Of a stretch of DNA of 64,000 nucleotides, positions 24,234 through 33,373 are shown piece after piece. Within the stretch, counting starts at the first letter, position 1, and every line of letters starts with the position of its first letter. Under the pieces are notes generated by a model. It was not told the DNA's origin and ran no database searches. It saw only the letters and a list, made by a program, of their open reading frames with translations. Both the position numbers and the translations under genes were made by a program. Source of the DNA: Acerihabitans sp015654925 (lineage in GTDB: Bacteria > Pseudomonadota > Gammaproteobacteria > Enterobacterales > Enterobacteriaceae); assembly GCF_047324175.1 (NCBI RefSeq), contig NZ_CP178732.1:4526001-4590000 (forward strand), written 5' to 3'.

Positions 24234-25775
24234 TTAGTTTTGCTCTTTTGGGCACGGCGCTTTTGAAAGATTAGCCCCGATAAACCCCGGGTAACCGATG
24301 ATGACCAGCCCGGCGATCACCGAATTCACCACCAAAGCCCGGTCTTCTTTGGCTAATCTCGTGTCGTCGAGCGCCGCTGCCACCGTTAGCGCCGTACTCA
24401 CTATGGCTTCAAACATCGAGGTTCGCATAGCGTTGACGGTAAGGAATTGATCGGCAACCTGCGCGGCGGTTGGCCAAGACCCGGTGCCGATGCGCGGCCG
24501 ATCCATGCCGATACGCACGCCATCCGCCGGCGGCGCCTGACCGGCGAGATTGACCGCTTCGGCCCGAACCGCCGCCGCCTCCTGGGGGCCGGCAAAAAAG
24601 CGCATCAGCGCTGGCCGCTGTAGATCGTCGAAAATTTCAGCCAGCGAATTAAGGGCGCTACGCAGCAGATCGTGCATCAGATTCGGTTTTATCGCCGCGG
24701 CGGTAATGCTGGCGGCATAGGCCCAATTCGTCATTTGTTCCTCGGCCCTGTCCGCCTGCGCCATGGCGTATCCCGCCCCCGATTGCGGTGCGAAATATTC
24801 CATGAGTTCGCCTAGTCCCCATTGGGCCAGGCCGTAAAACAGGCTGGAAAAAATCAGGCCGGTGGTATTAAATCCGCCGTTATCATGCAGCGGGAAAAAT
24901 AGCTGAATCAGATCCCGGCTCAGCGTATAGGCCGCGGTTTGTACGCAAAAAGATCCCATTAACGGCCCCATTGCCGTTGAGGGCCGATAGCCGATGGCAA
25001 GCATTAACCCACCGGCGCTTAGCAATCCCATCGCAATCCGGGAAGCCCGGGAGGAAGCAGTGGCTGCGCCATTTCTTTCATCGCGGATAGCGCCGGCCAG
25101 ATTCAGGCCAGGCCCGATAAGCATCGAGGCGATTGCCGCGACGACCCGGGGCGATAGGGATGAGGCGGCGTCATAGGCGCGAAAGTTATTTTCCACGCTA
25201 AAACCAATCAGCTGCCGCAATAAAGTGGTCAGGGCCACGATGGTGCCGGTACGCGTGGCCACGGAGATGACATTCGCCATTCTGCGCGCCGTATTGCCGG
25301 CCATCAGGGTATAATCGTTACTTATAACGGCGCCGATAAAATCGGCCATTATCCTGCCGCGTTCCAAAAAACCGGCCGCGGGATGCTGGCGCAACGCGTA
25401 GCCCAGGTGCATGACAAGCTGGTGTTCGGCTGTGCCTGGACGGGTGGTTAACGAGGTTTCCCCGCCGTGATGCAGCAGTTTTTCCATATTCGCCAGCATA
25501 TTTTCCGCCGTGTGCAGATCCCCGGGCAAGAGGGTGGACAGTAAATCGCTGTTTAATCCATCCAGGTTTCGGCAAAGGGTTTCTGAACTGTTTATCAGCG
25601 GTTCAATTAAAACGTCCATGTTTTCAATTTGCCGAGCTTCATCCAGCTCTTGTCCCAAGCGCTGTGAAGATCGGCTTTCATTAAGAAAATGGAGGCTATC
25701 GGCCAGGGGAGTACTATTTATTTTGCGGTAAATATCGGGACATGAACCCGAGTTCGGTAAATATAACGGCGGCAT
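24234..25775 (-). CDS. Unrecognised Ala/Gly-rich protein with many hydrophobic segments
   Basis: I do not recognise this 513-residue protein. Residues 1-~150 are soluble and Leu/Glu-rich. From ~165 on, hydrophobic Ala/Gly/Leu stretches alternate with short polar loops (for example IVALTTLLRQLIGF, VVAAIASMLIGPG, LIFSSLFYGLAQWGLGELM and VNSVIAGLVIIGYPGFIG), with a charged, Pro-rich break near ~390-440. There is no signal peptide. A soluble N-terminus without a Sec signal plus amphipathic hydrophobic repeats is seen in some translocated effectors and pore-forming proteins, but no secretion genes lie nearby and no hrp box was found. Only a weak AAGGG precedes the ATG. Confidence 0.6.
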   Translation of the reverse strand: MPPLYLPNSGSCPDIYRKINSTPLADSLHFLNESRSSQRLGQELDEARQIENMDVLIEPLINSSETLCRNLDGLNSDLLSTLLPGDLHTAENMLANMEKLLHHGGETSLTTRPGTAEHQLVMHLGYALRQHPAAGFLERGRIMADFIGAVISNDYTLMAGNTARRMANVISVATRTGTIVALTTLLRQLIGFSVENNFRAYDAASSLSPRVVAAIASMLIGPGLNLAGAIRDERNGAATASSRASRIAMGLLSAGGLMLAIGYRPSTAMGPLMGSFCVQTAAYTLSRDLIQLFFPLHDNGGFNTTGLIFSSLFYGLAQWGLGELMEYFAPQSGAGYAMAQADRAEEQMTNWAYAASITAAAIKPNLMHDLLRSALNSLAEIFDDLQRPALMRFFAGPQEAAAVRAEAVNLAGQAPPADGVRIGMDRPRIGTGSWPTAAQVADQFLTVNAMRTSMFEAIVSTALTVAAALDDTRLAKEDRALVVNSVIAGLVIIGYPGFIGANLSKAPCPKEQN

Positions 25776-26059
25776 AAAAAATTCAATCCCTTATATCATG
25801 ACGAATGTAAGCATTCCCTATCGCTACGTCCTGCCATCGCCATGAACGGCGACGGGTGTAATGGCGAGCAGCGGATACGTTGTCATTTATTTAATAACAA
25901 TTAACCGGAAATAACCTATTTTCTTTTCGGTTATCGGGTTATAAAAATGCTGTAATAATAGATAATTAGGAAAGAATAGACAGGCTGGGCTGGTATATTT
26001 ACATCACCAAACGGCGGCAAGAACACCTACCGCCCTTCCTTATCAAATTACATAGTCGC

Positions 26060-27136
26060 TCAGTTCCCCTGCCGCGCCCTGCCAACCGCCGTTCCCAACT
26101 GCCATACCGCCATGGCGTAATGAATGCTGTGATTATAACGGGTGATGGTATAAAAATTGGGCAAGGCGTACCAGTATTGATACCCACTGCCAATATCAAG
26201 GCGCAGCAGGCCCGCCTCCTGGTAATTACCCAGAGCTCCCTGCGGCGCCAGCCCCGCCGCGCTTAGGGCGGAGAGCGGGTAATGGCTATTGAAGCCATAT
26301 TCCATAAAGGGCGCCTGGCCGCTGGCCGGCACCGCCACCGCGCCGTCTTTGGTCCAGCCGTGGGCTTTGAAGTAATTGGCGACGCTGCCGATGGCATCCA
26401 CCGGATCCCATAGATTGATATGCCCGTCGCCATCAAAATCCACCGCATAGCTTTTGAACGATGAGGGCATAAACTGGCCATACCCCATGGCGCCGGCATA
26501 AGACCCGCGCAAAGCCAGCGGGTCATCCCCTTCGCTGCGGGCCATTAGCAGAAAAGTTTCCAGCTCGCCCGTAAAATAATCGGCGCGGCGCGGATAATCG
26601 AAGGCCAGGGTCGCCAACGCATCGATGATGCGGGTCTTGCCCATCACCCTGCCCCAGCGGGTCTCGACCCCGATGATGCCGACAATAATCTCCGGCGGAA
26701 CACCATATTCCCGCCAGGCGCGTTGCAGCGCATCGTTATATTGATTCCAGAAAGCGACGCCGTTTTGCACATTGTCCGGCGTGATGAACTTACTGCGATA
26801 ACGTAACCACGCACCGTTGGGGCCTGACGGCGGCAGGGACGAGGGCGCCTGCCGGTCCATCAGGCGCAACACCCAGTCCAGCCTTTGCGTCTGGGCCAGG
26901 ACATCATGCAACTGCTGGCGGTCAAAACCGTGTTCCCGCACCATTTTATCAACAAACCGGACCGCATTCGGATTAGACGCAAAGTCGCCGTTCGGCAGGG
27001 AACCGGCATTGCCCGGCGCCAGCAGGAAACCGCCTTTGAAGGGATTGCCGTGGGGGGTTTCGGCCGGGGGGACTGGCTTATTGCTGCAAGCAGCGAGCAA
27101 CGTGAGCAGAGGCAGGAGGGCAGCCAAGTGACGCAT
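26060..27136 (-). CDS. mltB: Membrane-bound lytic murein transglycosylase B
   Basis: A 358-residue lipoprotein with lipobox Cys17 (LAAC). It has the MltB/SLT catalytic region PPEIIVGIIGVETRWGRVMGKTR, where the Glu of VETRWG is the acid catalyst. AGAMGYGQFMPSS, DFDGDGHINLWDPVDAIGSVANYF and YNHSIHYAMAVWQLG are all family blocks. It cleaves glycan strands at MurNAc to give 1,6-anhydro ends. In E. coli it lies near pncC; here an accessory insert separates them. Confidence 0.96.
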   Translation of the reverse strand: MRHLAALLPLLTLLAACSNKPVPPAETPHGNPFKGGFLLAPGNAGSLPNGDFASNPNAVRFVDKMVREHGFDRQQLHDVLAQTQRLDWVLRLMDRQAPSSLPPSGPNGAWLRYRSKFITPDNVQNGVAFWNQYNDALQRAWREYGVPPEIIVGIIGVETRWGRVMGKTRIIDALATLAFDYPRRADYFTGELETFLLMARSEGDDPLALRGSYAGAMGYGQFMPSSFKSYAVDFDGDGHINLWDPVDAIGSVANYFKAHGWTKDGAVAVPASGQAPFMEYGFNSHYPLSALSAAGLAPQGALGNYQEAGLLRLDIGSGYQYWYALPNFYTITRYNHSIHYAMAVWQLGTAVGRARQGN

Positions 27137-27278
27137 CGGATATCCATATAGCCATGCAAGAAAAAGAGAACGCTATGGTAAGGCATTGTCTGTCGCGAAA
27201 AAACAGGAATATGATCTTGATCCCAAATTCCCGACAGCGGCAGCACGGTTTGCTCAAGCTGCCGGACGAGAAATCGCA

Positions 27279-27623
27279 TCAGTTAATTTTTTTCACAAAC
27301 TCGGATTTAAGTTTCATGGCGCCAAAACCGTCTATAAAGCAGTCGATATTATGATCCCCTGCCACGAGGCGAATGCTTTTAACTTTAGTGCCTATTTTCA
27401 GCGGCGTGGAACTGCCCTTCACTTTCAAATCCTTGATGACCGTCACGGCGTCGCCGTCCGCCAGTAAATTGCCATTCGCGTCCCGCACTACCAGCCCCTC
27501 GTCCTCAAGCTGCGCCTCGCCTTCCAGCGGCCATACGTGGCCGCATTCCGGGCAGTTCAATTGGGTACCATCCTGCCAGGTAAATTCCGAATGGCAGTTG
27601 GGGCAATTTGGCAATTGTTGCAT
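27279..27623 (-). CDS. yjdM: PhnA-type zinc-ribbon protein YjdM
   Basis: A 114-residue protein with an N-terminal zinc ribbon (Cys7, Cys10, Cys24, Cys27) and a C-terminal PhnA domain (VVRDANGNLLADGDAVTVIKDL, then KVKSIRLVAGDHNIDCFIDGFG). It matches E. coli YjdM/PhnA. Despite the old name, the E. coli protein is not needed for phosphonate use and its role is unsettled. No phn genes lie nearby. Confidence 0.93.
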   Translation of the reverse strand: MQQLPNCPNCHSEFTWQDGTQLNCPECGHVWPLEGEAQLEDEGLVVRDANGNLLADGDAVTVIKDLKVKGSSTPLKIGTKVKSIRLVAGDHNIDCFIDGFGAMKLKSEFVKKIN

Positions 27624-27783
27624 GATAAAACCTCAAGAGATTTATAAAAACCAATAAAATCAAATAATAAAATACTGTAGGCGGCTATTTTATCGTTTTG
27701 TGGGTCGTTAAGATAGCGCTCTGCCGGCAGGAGCGGTTACGCGCCCTAAGCTACCTGCGCGGGTGCGCCATGGCGCCGCGCGA

Positions 27784-28422
27784 TCAAGAGGAGAGGGTGG
27801 CGAGCCTGGCGGCAAAACCCATAAAGAACAGGCCGACCATTCCATTGCCCACTTTGGCCAGGGTATGCCTGCGCCGGAAAAACCCCGCCATCGCCGCGCC
27901 GCCGAAAATCAGTACCGTCAGGTAGCTGAAACTCAACGCTTCCAGCATAACGGCCAGGACGGTGTAGGACAGCCAGGTATGCGGATAGTTGAAATTAATG
28001 AACTGGACGAAAAACGACACATAAAACAAAATCGCCTTCGGGTTGGTCAGGCTTAGCGTAAGGGATTTCCTGAAGACGTTTTTCGCCTGCGCGGCCTGCT
28101 GCGGGCCGGCGCTGCGCTTACTGATAAAATTGGCGTGCAGGATTTTGACGCCCAGATACAGCAGGTAGAAGGCTCCCAGGTAACGCACGAACGCGAACAG
28201 CAGCGGCGAAGTTCTAATCAGCGATGCCACACCGAGATACGCCAGGAATATCAGGGTGGCGTCGCCGATAAATACTCCGAGCGCGGCTTTATAACCCGCT
28301 CTTACGCCGTGGGAAGCGCCGGTTTTTAGCACAAACAGGGAATTGGGGCCGGGCAGAAGAATAATAAAGACCAGGCCCGCCAGATACGTCCAGAGATTGA
28401 TGATGCCGATATTTTCCAACAC
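27784..28422 (-). CDS. leuE: LysE/RhtB-family leucine exporter LeuE (YeaS)
   Basis: A 212-residue inner-membrane exporter with about six membrane segments. It has the RhtB signature LLPGPNSLFVLKTGASHGVRAGYKAALGVFIGD (positions ~20-52), and SLTNPKAILFYVSFFVQF as in E. coli LeuE, which exports Leu, Met and analogues. GTG at 28422 is taken as the start: it aligns exactly with the E. coli N-terminus, has GAGG upstream and gives the E. coli length. The frame could extend to 28530, but that part has no family match. Confidence 0.88.
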   Translation of the reverse strand: MLENIGIINLWTYLAGLVFIILLPGPNSLFVLKTGASHGVRAGYKAALGVFIGDATLIFLAYLGVASLIRTSPLLFAFVRYLGAFYLLYLGVKILHANFISKRSAGPQQAAQAKNVFRKSLTLSLTNPKAILFYVSFFVQFINFNYPHTWLSYTVLAVMLEALSFSYLTVLIFGGAAMAGFFRRRHTLAKVGNGMVGLFFMGFAARLATLSS

Positions 28423-28514
28423 GGGTAAGAACCTCAGATAGTCACGATCATCACGCCGACAAGGCGCGGGTTGCAACGGGTATGATAACGTATCGGCGGC
28501 GGTTTGCGATCCGA

Positions 28515-28680
28515 TTAAATCACCCGCCAATATCCGCTTTTGGTCGCCCCGGCTCGGGCCAGCCGGCCTCTGGCCCGTAATGACTTCAGATTGCGCTCAA
28601 CGATGCGCCGGTTAAGCATAAGCGGGTCCGCCACTTGTACAATGGCGATTGCCGGACGCGTGGCGATATCATGGCGCGCT
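28515..28680 (-). pseudogene. Remnant of a winged-helix C-terminal domain
   Basis: Between an in-frame TGA near 28680 and TAA at 28515-28517 the minus strand reads …NRRIVERNLKSLRARG then RLARAGATKSGYWRVI. This is the pattern of the C-terminal winged helix of Fic-type or AlbA_2-type ATP-binding proteins (ER-x-L-K-L-x-x-G-x-L-x-R-x-G-x-x-K-x-GYW). There is no start or upstream domain, so it is probably a leftover of a deleted gene. It overlaps the region before leuE. Confidence 0.35.
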
Positions 28681-28763
28681 CAGCGGGAGTATCCATTATT
28701 TGCCCCGTGCCCGTAAATAGGATGATAAGATTCCTGACGCAAATCATTCAACGGGTAAACGGC

Positions 28764-29414
28764 ATGGATACCATTATCAGGAAAAATGAAAAAATTCAGC
28801 GTGGCGAATTCACCGGCGCGGAGCTGGTCGGGCTGCGTTTTATGGATTGCGATTTCTCCGGCGCCGATCTATGCGACACGCGTTTTACCGACTGTCATTT
28901 CTGGGACGGCGAGAACCAGAAAGGGTGTAATTTCAGCCGCGCCCAGCTCAAGGACGCCAGCTTCAAGCGCTGCGATCTGTCGATGGCCGATTTTCGCCAC
29001 GCCAACGGGCTGGGAATTGAAATCAGCGAGTGCCGCGCGCAGGGCGCTGATTTCAGGGGCGCCAGCTTTATGAATATGATTACCACCCGCACCTGGTTTT
29101 GCAGCGCCTACATCACGAAAAGCAACCTCAGTTATGCCAATTTCTCCAAGGTTATCCTGGAAAAATGCGAGCTATGGGAAAATCGCTGGAGCGGCGCCCA
29201 TATCACCGGCGCGACTTTTGACGGTTCCGACCTTTCCGGCGGTGAATTTCAGGCCTTCGACTGGCGCTCCGCCTCCTTCAGGCACTGTGATTTAACCGGC
29301 TCCGAGCTGGGGGAACTGGATATACGCAGCCAGGATCTGGATGGGGTAAAGCTTGATAGCCATCAGGTTGAAGGGTTGATGAGCCGCCTCGGCATTATCG
29401 TTCTGGACATGTGA
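28764..29414 (+). CDS. qnr: Qnr-family pentapeptide-repeat protein (QnrB-like)
   Basis: A 216-residue protein built almost wholly of A(D/N)LxF-type pentapeptide repeats. It aligns end to end with QnrB-type proteins, with long near-identical runs such as QKGCNFSRAQLKDASFK, CDLSMADFRHA, RAQGADFRGASFMNM and KCELWENRWSGA. Qnr proteins form a rod-like dimer that mimics DNA and protects gyrase and topoisomerase IV from quinolones. The start at 28764 (MDTIIRKNEKI) corresponds to the usual 214-residue QnrB form. No LexA box (CTGT-N8-ACAG) is visible upstream, unlike plasmid qnrB genes. No mobile element flanks it, so it looks like a resident chromosomal gene. Whether it protects in this host cannot be read from sequence. 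Confidence 0.9.
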   Translation: MDTIIRKNEKIQRGEFTGAELVGLRFMDCDFSGADLCDTRFTDCHFWDGENQKGCNFSRAQLKDASFKRCDLSMADFRHANGLGIEISECRAQGADFRGASFMNMITTRTWFCSAYITKSNLSYANFSKVILEKCELWENRWSGAHITGATFDGSDLSGGEFQAFDWRSASFRHCDLTGSELGELDIRSQDLDGVKLDSHQVEGLMSRLGIIVLDM

Positions 29415-29631
29415 ACCCGTTTTCGCGCCCGTTGCGCCAGCCACGATATCAATCATTGCCCCTTGCGCCGGCAGCGTGAAGCCGGCCGGCAGTATTCGTT
29501 TTTACCGGTGTTAGTTTGGCGGCCCCTAAGCTAGTATAGCGGTAGAAAACGGGTTGATTTCGTCAGCGGGCAACGTAGCGGACAACCTGGTCGCCTTTCA
29601 TAAAATTCAATGGATTACCAAGATTAAGCGA

Positions 29632-32196
29632 ATGAATGATACCGATATTTTAGATAGCCACACCCCCATGATGCAGCAGTACCTGCGCCTGAAGGCGCAG
29701 CATCCGGATATCCTGCTGTTCTACCGGATGGGCGATTTCTATGAGATGTTTTATGACGACGCCAAACGCGCGTCGCAGCTAATGGATATTTCCCTGACCA
29801 AACGCGGGCAGTCCGCCGGTGAACCGATTCCGATGGCCGGCGTGCCTTATCATGCGGTGGAGACTTATCTGGCCAAGCTGGTGCAGTTGGGCGAGTCGGT
29901 GGCCATTTGCGAGCAAATCGGCGATCCGGCCGCCGCCAAAGGGCCGGTGGAACGGCGCGTGGTGCGCATCGTTACGCCGGGCACCCTGAGCGACGAAGCG
30001 CTGCTCAATGAACGGCAGGATAACCTGCTGGCCGCCGTGTGGCAGGAGCCGCAGGGCTTCGGTTACGCCACCCTGGATATCAGCTCCGGGCGTTTCCTGG
30101 TCTGTGAACCGGCCGATGCCGAAGCCATGGCCGCCGAGCTGCAGCGTACCAATCCCGCCGAACTGCTGTTTCCCGAAACCTTGCAGGACATGGGGCTGAT
30201 CGAGCATCGCCGCGGGCTGCGCCGTCGTCCGATTTGGGAATTTGAACTGGCCACCGCCCGCCAGCAGCTCAACTTGCAGTTCGGCACCCGCGACTTGAAC
30301 GGGTTCGGCATCGAGCGTGCCGGCGCCGCCCTGCGGGCCGCCGGCTGTCTGCTGCAATACGTCAAGGATACCCAGCGTACTTCCTTGCCCCATATCCGCG
30401 CCATTACCCTGGAGCGGGAGCAGGACGGCATCGTGATGGATGCCGCCACCCGGCGTAACCTGGAACTGACCCAAAACCTGAGCGGCGGTTTTGACAATAC
30501 GCTGGCGGAAATCCTGGATCATAGCGTTACGGCGATGGGCAGCCGGATGCTTAAACGCTGGCTGCATATGCCCACCCGGGATCTCGCCGCCCTCACCCAT
30601 CGCCAGCAGGCCATCAAGAGCCTGCAGGAGCCCTGCGCCGAATTACAGCCGCTGCTGCATCAGGTAGGGGATTTGGAGCGCGTGCTGGCCAGGCTGGCGC
30701 TGCGCTCGGCCCGTCCGCGGGATTTGGCGCGCATGCGCCACGCGTTCCAGCAATTGCCGGCCATCCACCAGGTCCTGTCCACGCAGCCCACCGAACATAT
30801 CCGGCATTTGCTGGCGCAGGTCGGGCTATTTGATGAACTGCGGGTACTGCTTGAACGCGCGGTGGTCGAGGCGCCGCCGGTGCTGGTGCGCGACGGGGGC
30901 GTCATCGCGCCCGGCTATAATGCGGAACTTGACGAATGGCGGGCGCTGGCCGACGGCGCCACCGACTATCTGGATCGCCTGGAAATCCGCGAACGCGAAC
31001 GGACCGGGCTTGATACCCTTAAGGTCGGGTTTAACGCCGTGCACGGTTATTATATCCAATTGAGCCGCGGGCAAAGCCACCAGGCGCCGATTCACTATGT
31101 GCGCCGCCAAACGCTGAAAAATGCCGAACGCTATATTATTCCCGAGCTAAAAGAATATGAAGACAAGGTGCTGACTTCGAAAGGGAAAGCGCTGGCGCTG
31201 GAAAAAGCCCTCTACGACCAGTTGTTCGATCTGCTGTTGCCCCACCTGGCGCCATTACAGCAGTGCGCGGCGGCGTTGTCGGAACTGGACGTACTTAGCA
31301 ACCTGGCGGAGCGGGCCGAAACCCTGAATTATGTTTGCCCCACCCTTTCCGAACAACCGGGCATTAAAATTACCGCCGGGCGCCATCCGGTAGTGGAACG
31401 CGTATTAAGCGAGCCGTTTATCGCCAATCCGCTGTCGCTCTCCGCGCAGCGGCGGATGCTGATTATCACCGGCCCGAATATGGGCGGGAAAAGCACCTAC
31501 ATGCGCCAAAACGCCCTGATTGTGCTGATGGCGTATATCGGTAGTTTCGTGCCGGCCGCGCAGGCGGTGATAGGTCCGGTAGATCGCATCTTTACCCGCG
31601 TGGGCGCGGCGGACGATCTCGCGTCCGGCCGCTCGACATTTATGGTGGAGATGACCGAAACGGCCAATATTTTACATAACGCCACCCCGCAAAGCCTGGT
31701 GCTGATGGACGAAATCGGCCGCGGCACATCGACCTATGACGGTTTATCGCTGGCCTGGGCCTGTGCCGAATGCCTGGCCGGCCGGATTAAAGCCATGACG
31801 CTGTTCGCCACCCACTATTTCGAGCTGACCACGCTGCCGGAAAAAATGGAAGGAGTGCTGAATGTCCATCTGGACGCGCTGGAACAGGGCGAGACCATCG
31901 CCTTTATGCATACCGTACAGGACGGCGCGGCCAGTAAAAGCTACGGCCTGTCGGTAGCGGCGCTGGCGGGGGTGCCGCGCGAGGTGATCAAGCGGGCGCG
32001 GCAAAAGCTCAAGGAGCTGGAGACCTTATCCAACAGCGCCACCGGCAGCACCGTGGAAGGTTCGCAGCTTTCGCTCCTGCAACCGCCGCAGGAAGAGACC
32101 GCGCCGGCCGTGGCGGCCCTGGAAGGATTGGACCCGGATTCACTGTCGCCGCGCCAGGCATTGGAGTGGCTGTATCGCCTGAAGGCCATGGTGTAA
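29632..32196 (+). CDS. mutS: DNA mismatch repair protein MutS
   Basis: An 854-residue protein (E. coli 853). The mismatch-binding domain has FYRMGDFYEMFYDDA (Phe-x-Glu wedge: FYEMF). The ATPase domain has Walker A TGPNMGGKSTYMRQ near residue 615, the DEIGRGTSTYDG Walker B region and ATHYFEL. The C-terminus SPRQALEWLYRLK is the tetramer/beta-clamp part. Start set at MNDTDILDSHTPMMQQ, the same length as the E. coli N-terminus; the upstream in-frame extension is not conserved. Convergent with rpoS. Confidence 0.98.
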   Translation: MNDTDILDSHTPMMQQYLRLKAQHPDILLFYRMGDFYEMFYDDAKRASQLMDISLTKRGQSAGEPIPMAGVPYHAVETYLAKLVQLGESVAICEQIGDPAAAKGPVERRVVRIVTPGTLSDEALLNERQDNLLAAVWQEPQGFGYATLDISSGRFLVCEPADAEAMAAELQRTNPAELLFPETLQDMGLIEHRRGLRRRPIWEFELATARQQLNLQFGTRDLNGFGIERAGAALRAAGCLLQYVKDTQRTSLPHIRAITLEREQDGIVMDAATRRNLELTQNLSGGFDNTLAEILDHSVTAMGSRMLKRWLHMPTRDLAALTHRQQAIKSLQEPCAELQPLLHQVGDLERVLARLALRSARPRDLARMRHAFQQLPAIHQVLSTQPTEHIRHLLAQVGLFDELRVLLERAVVEAPPVLVRDGGVIAPGYNAELDEWRALADGATDYLDRLEIRERERTGLDTLKVGFNAVHGYYIQLSRGQSHQAPIHYVRRQTLKNAERYIIPELKEYEDKVLTSKGKALALEKALYDQLFDLLLPHLAPLQQCAAALSELDVLSNLAERAETLNYVCPTLSEQPGIKITAGRHPVVERVLSEPFIANPLSLSAQRRMLIITGPNMGGKSTYMRQNALIVLMAYIGSFVPAAQAVIGPVDRIFTRVGAADDLASGRSTFMVEMTETANILHNATPQSLVLMDEIGRGTSTYDGLSLAWACAECLAGRIKAMTLFATHYFELTTLPEKMEGVLNVHLDALEQGETIAFMHTVQDGAASKSYGLSVAALAGVPREVIKRARQKLKELETLSNSATGSTVEGSQLSLLQPPQEETAPAVAALEGLDPDSLSPRQALEWLYRLKAMV

Positions 32197-32218
32197 CCGG
32201 CATCTGGAATCGCAGGCA

Positions 32219-32254
32219 TAAAAAAACGGCGGGGAATCAACCCCACCGTTTTTT
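32219..32254. terminator. Bidirectional terminator between mutS and rpoS
   Basis: AAAACGGCGGGG (32223-32234) pairs with CCCCACCGTTTT (32241-32252) around a 6-base loop with one mismatch. T runs follow on both strands, so it can end both convergent transcripts. It is 25 bases past the mutS stop. Confidence 0.88.
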
Positions 32255-32330
32255 ATTGGCTAATGAATCCGGAGAATGGCGAAAGACCTGCCTTTTCGCA
32301 ATATCTGCCGTCTCTGGTTTTCAGGAGGCA

Positions 32331-33320
32331 TTACTCCCGAAACAAAGCCTCCAGATTCAGCCCCTGCCCCTGCAGGATTTCGCGTAGACGACGCAGGCCT
32401 TCAACCTGGATTTGACGAACGCGTTCGCGGGTCAAACCGATTTCACGACCGACATCTTCAAGCGTGGCGGCTTCATAACCTAACAAACCGAAACGACGGG
32501 CCAGCACTTCACGCTGCTTGGCGTTGAGTTCGAACAGCCACTTAACGATACTTTGCTTCATATCATCGTCTTGGGTGGTGTCTTCAGGCCCGCTTTCTTT
32601 CTCGTCGGATAAAATATCTAACAAGGCTTTTTCGGAGTCACCGCCCAGCGGGGTGTCCACCGAAGTAATGCGCTCGTTAAGACGCAGCATGCGGCTGACG
32701 TCATCGACCGGTTTATCAAGCTGTTCGGCAATTTCTTCCGCGCTTGGTTCATGATCCAACTTGTGGGACAACTCTCTGGCGGTACGTAAATAAACGTTAA
32801 GCTCTTTTACGATATGGATAGGCAGACGAATGGTACGGGTTTGGTTCATGATTGCCCGTTCAATGGTCTGGCGAATCCACCAGGTGGCGTAAGTAGAGAA
32901 ACGGAACCCTCTTTCAGGGTCGAATTTTTCCACCGCCCGGATAAGCCCGAGGTTACCTTCCTCGATCAAATCCAGTAACGCCAGTCCGCGGTTGCCGTAA
33001 CGGCGGGCGATTTTTACCACCAGCCGCAGGTTGCTTTCAATCATACGACGTCGTGAGGCAACATCACCCCGAAGTGCACGTCTTGCAAAATAAACTTCTT
33101 CTTCTGCGGTGAGCAGCGGGGAGTATCCAATCTCACCCAAGTAAAGCTGCGTGGCATCCAGGACGCGTTGGCTCGCCGCCTGGGATAACAACTCTTCTTC
33201 CGCTAAATCATTGTCAGCGGGCTCGTCGATCAACGCTTTCTCGTCAAATATTTCAACTCCGTTCTCATCGAACTCGGCATCTTCATGTGACTCGTTAACT
33301 TTCAGCGTATTTTGGCTCAT
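32331..33320 (-). CDS. rpoS: RNA polymerase sigma factor RpoS (sigma-38)
   Basis: A 329-residue stationary-phase and general stress sigma factor. Region 1.2-2.4 (TQLYLGEIGYSPLL, RLVVKIARRYGNRGLALLDLIEEGN, YATWWIRQTIERAI) and region 4 (LGLTRERVRQIQVEGLRRLREIL in the form EIGLTRERVRQIQ) are nearly identical to E. coli. Lys173 and its RssB-recognition surface (HIVKELNVYLRTA) are present. It follows nlpD by 53 bases, and its main promoter is expected inside nlpD as in E. coli. Confidence 0.99.
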   Translation of the reverse strand: MSQNTLKVNESHEDAEFDENGVEIFDEKALIDEPADNDLAEEELLSQAASQRVLDATQLYLGEIGYSPLLTAEEEVYFARRALRGDVASRRRMIESNLRLVVKIARRYGNRGLALLDLIEEGNLGLIRAVEKFDPERGFRFSTYATWWIRQTIERAIMNQTRTIRLPIHIVKELNVYLRTARELSHKLDHEPSAEEIAEQLDKPVDDVSRMLRLNERITSVDTPLGGDSEKALLDILSDEKESGPEDTTQDDDMKQSIVKWLFELNAKQREVLARRFGLLGYEAATLEDVGREIGLTRERVRQIQVEGLRRLREILQGQGLNLEALFRE

Positions 33321-33373
33321 AAATGGCTCCTACCCGTGATCCCAGGACAGAATAGCTAAATATTCCGACCAAT

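Noticed and set aside
25776..26059. Possible hrp box (GGAACC-N16-CCAC) before the 513-codon gene
   Set aside because: I searched the minus-strand upstream sequence and saw no match, so there is no promoter support for a type III effector role.
22300..29631. Insertion sequence or integrase explaining the accessory genes
   Set aside because: No transposase, integrase or terminal inverted repeats were recognised; the region looks like accumulated insertions and deletions.
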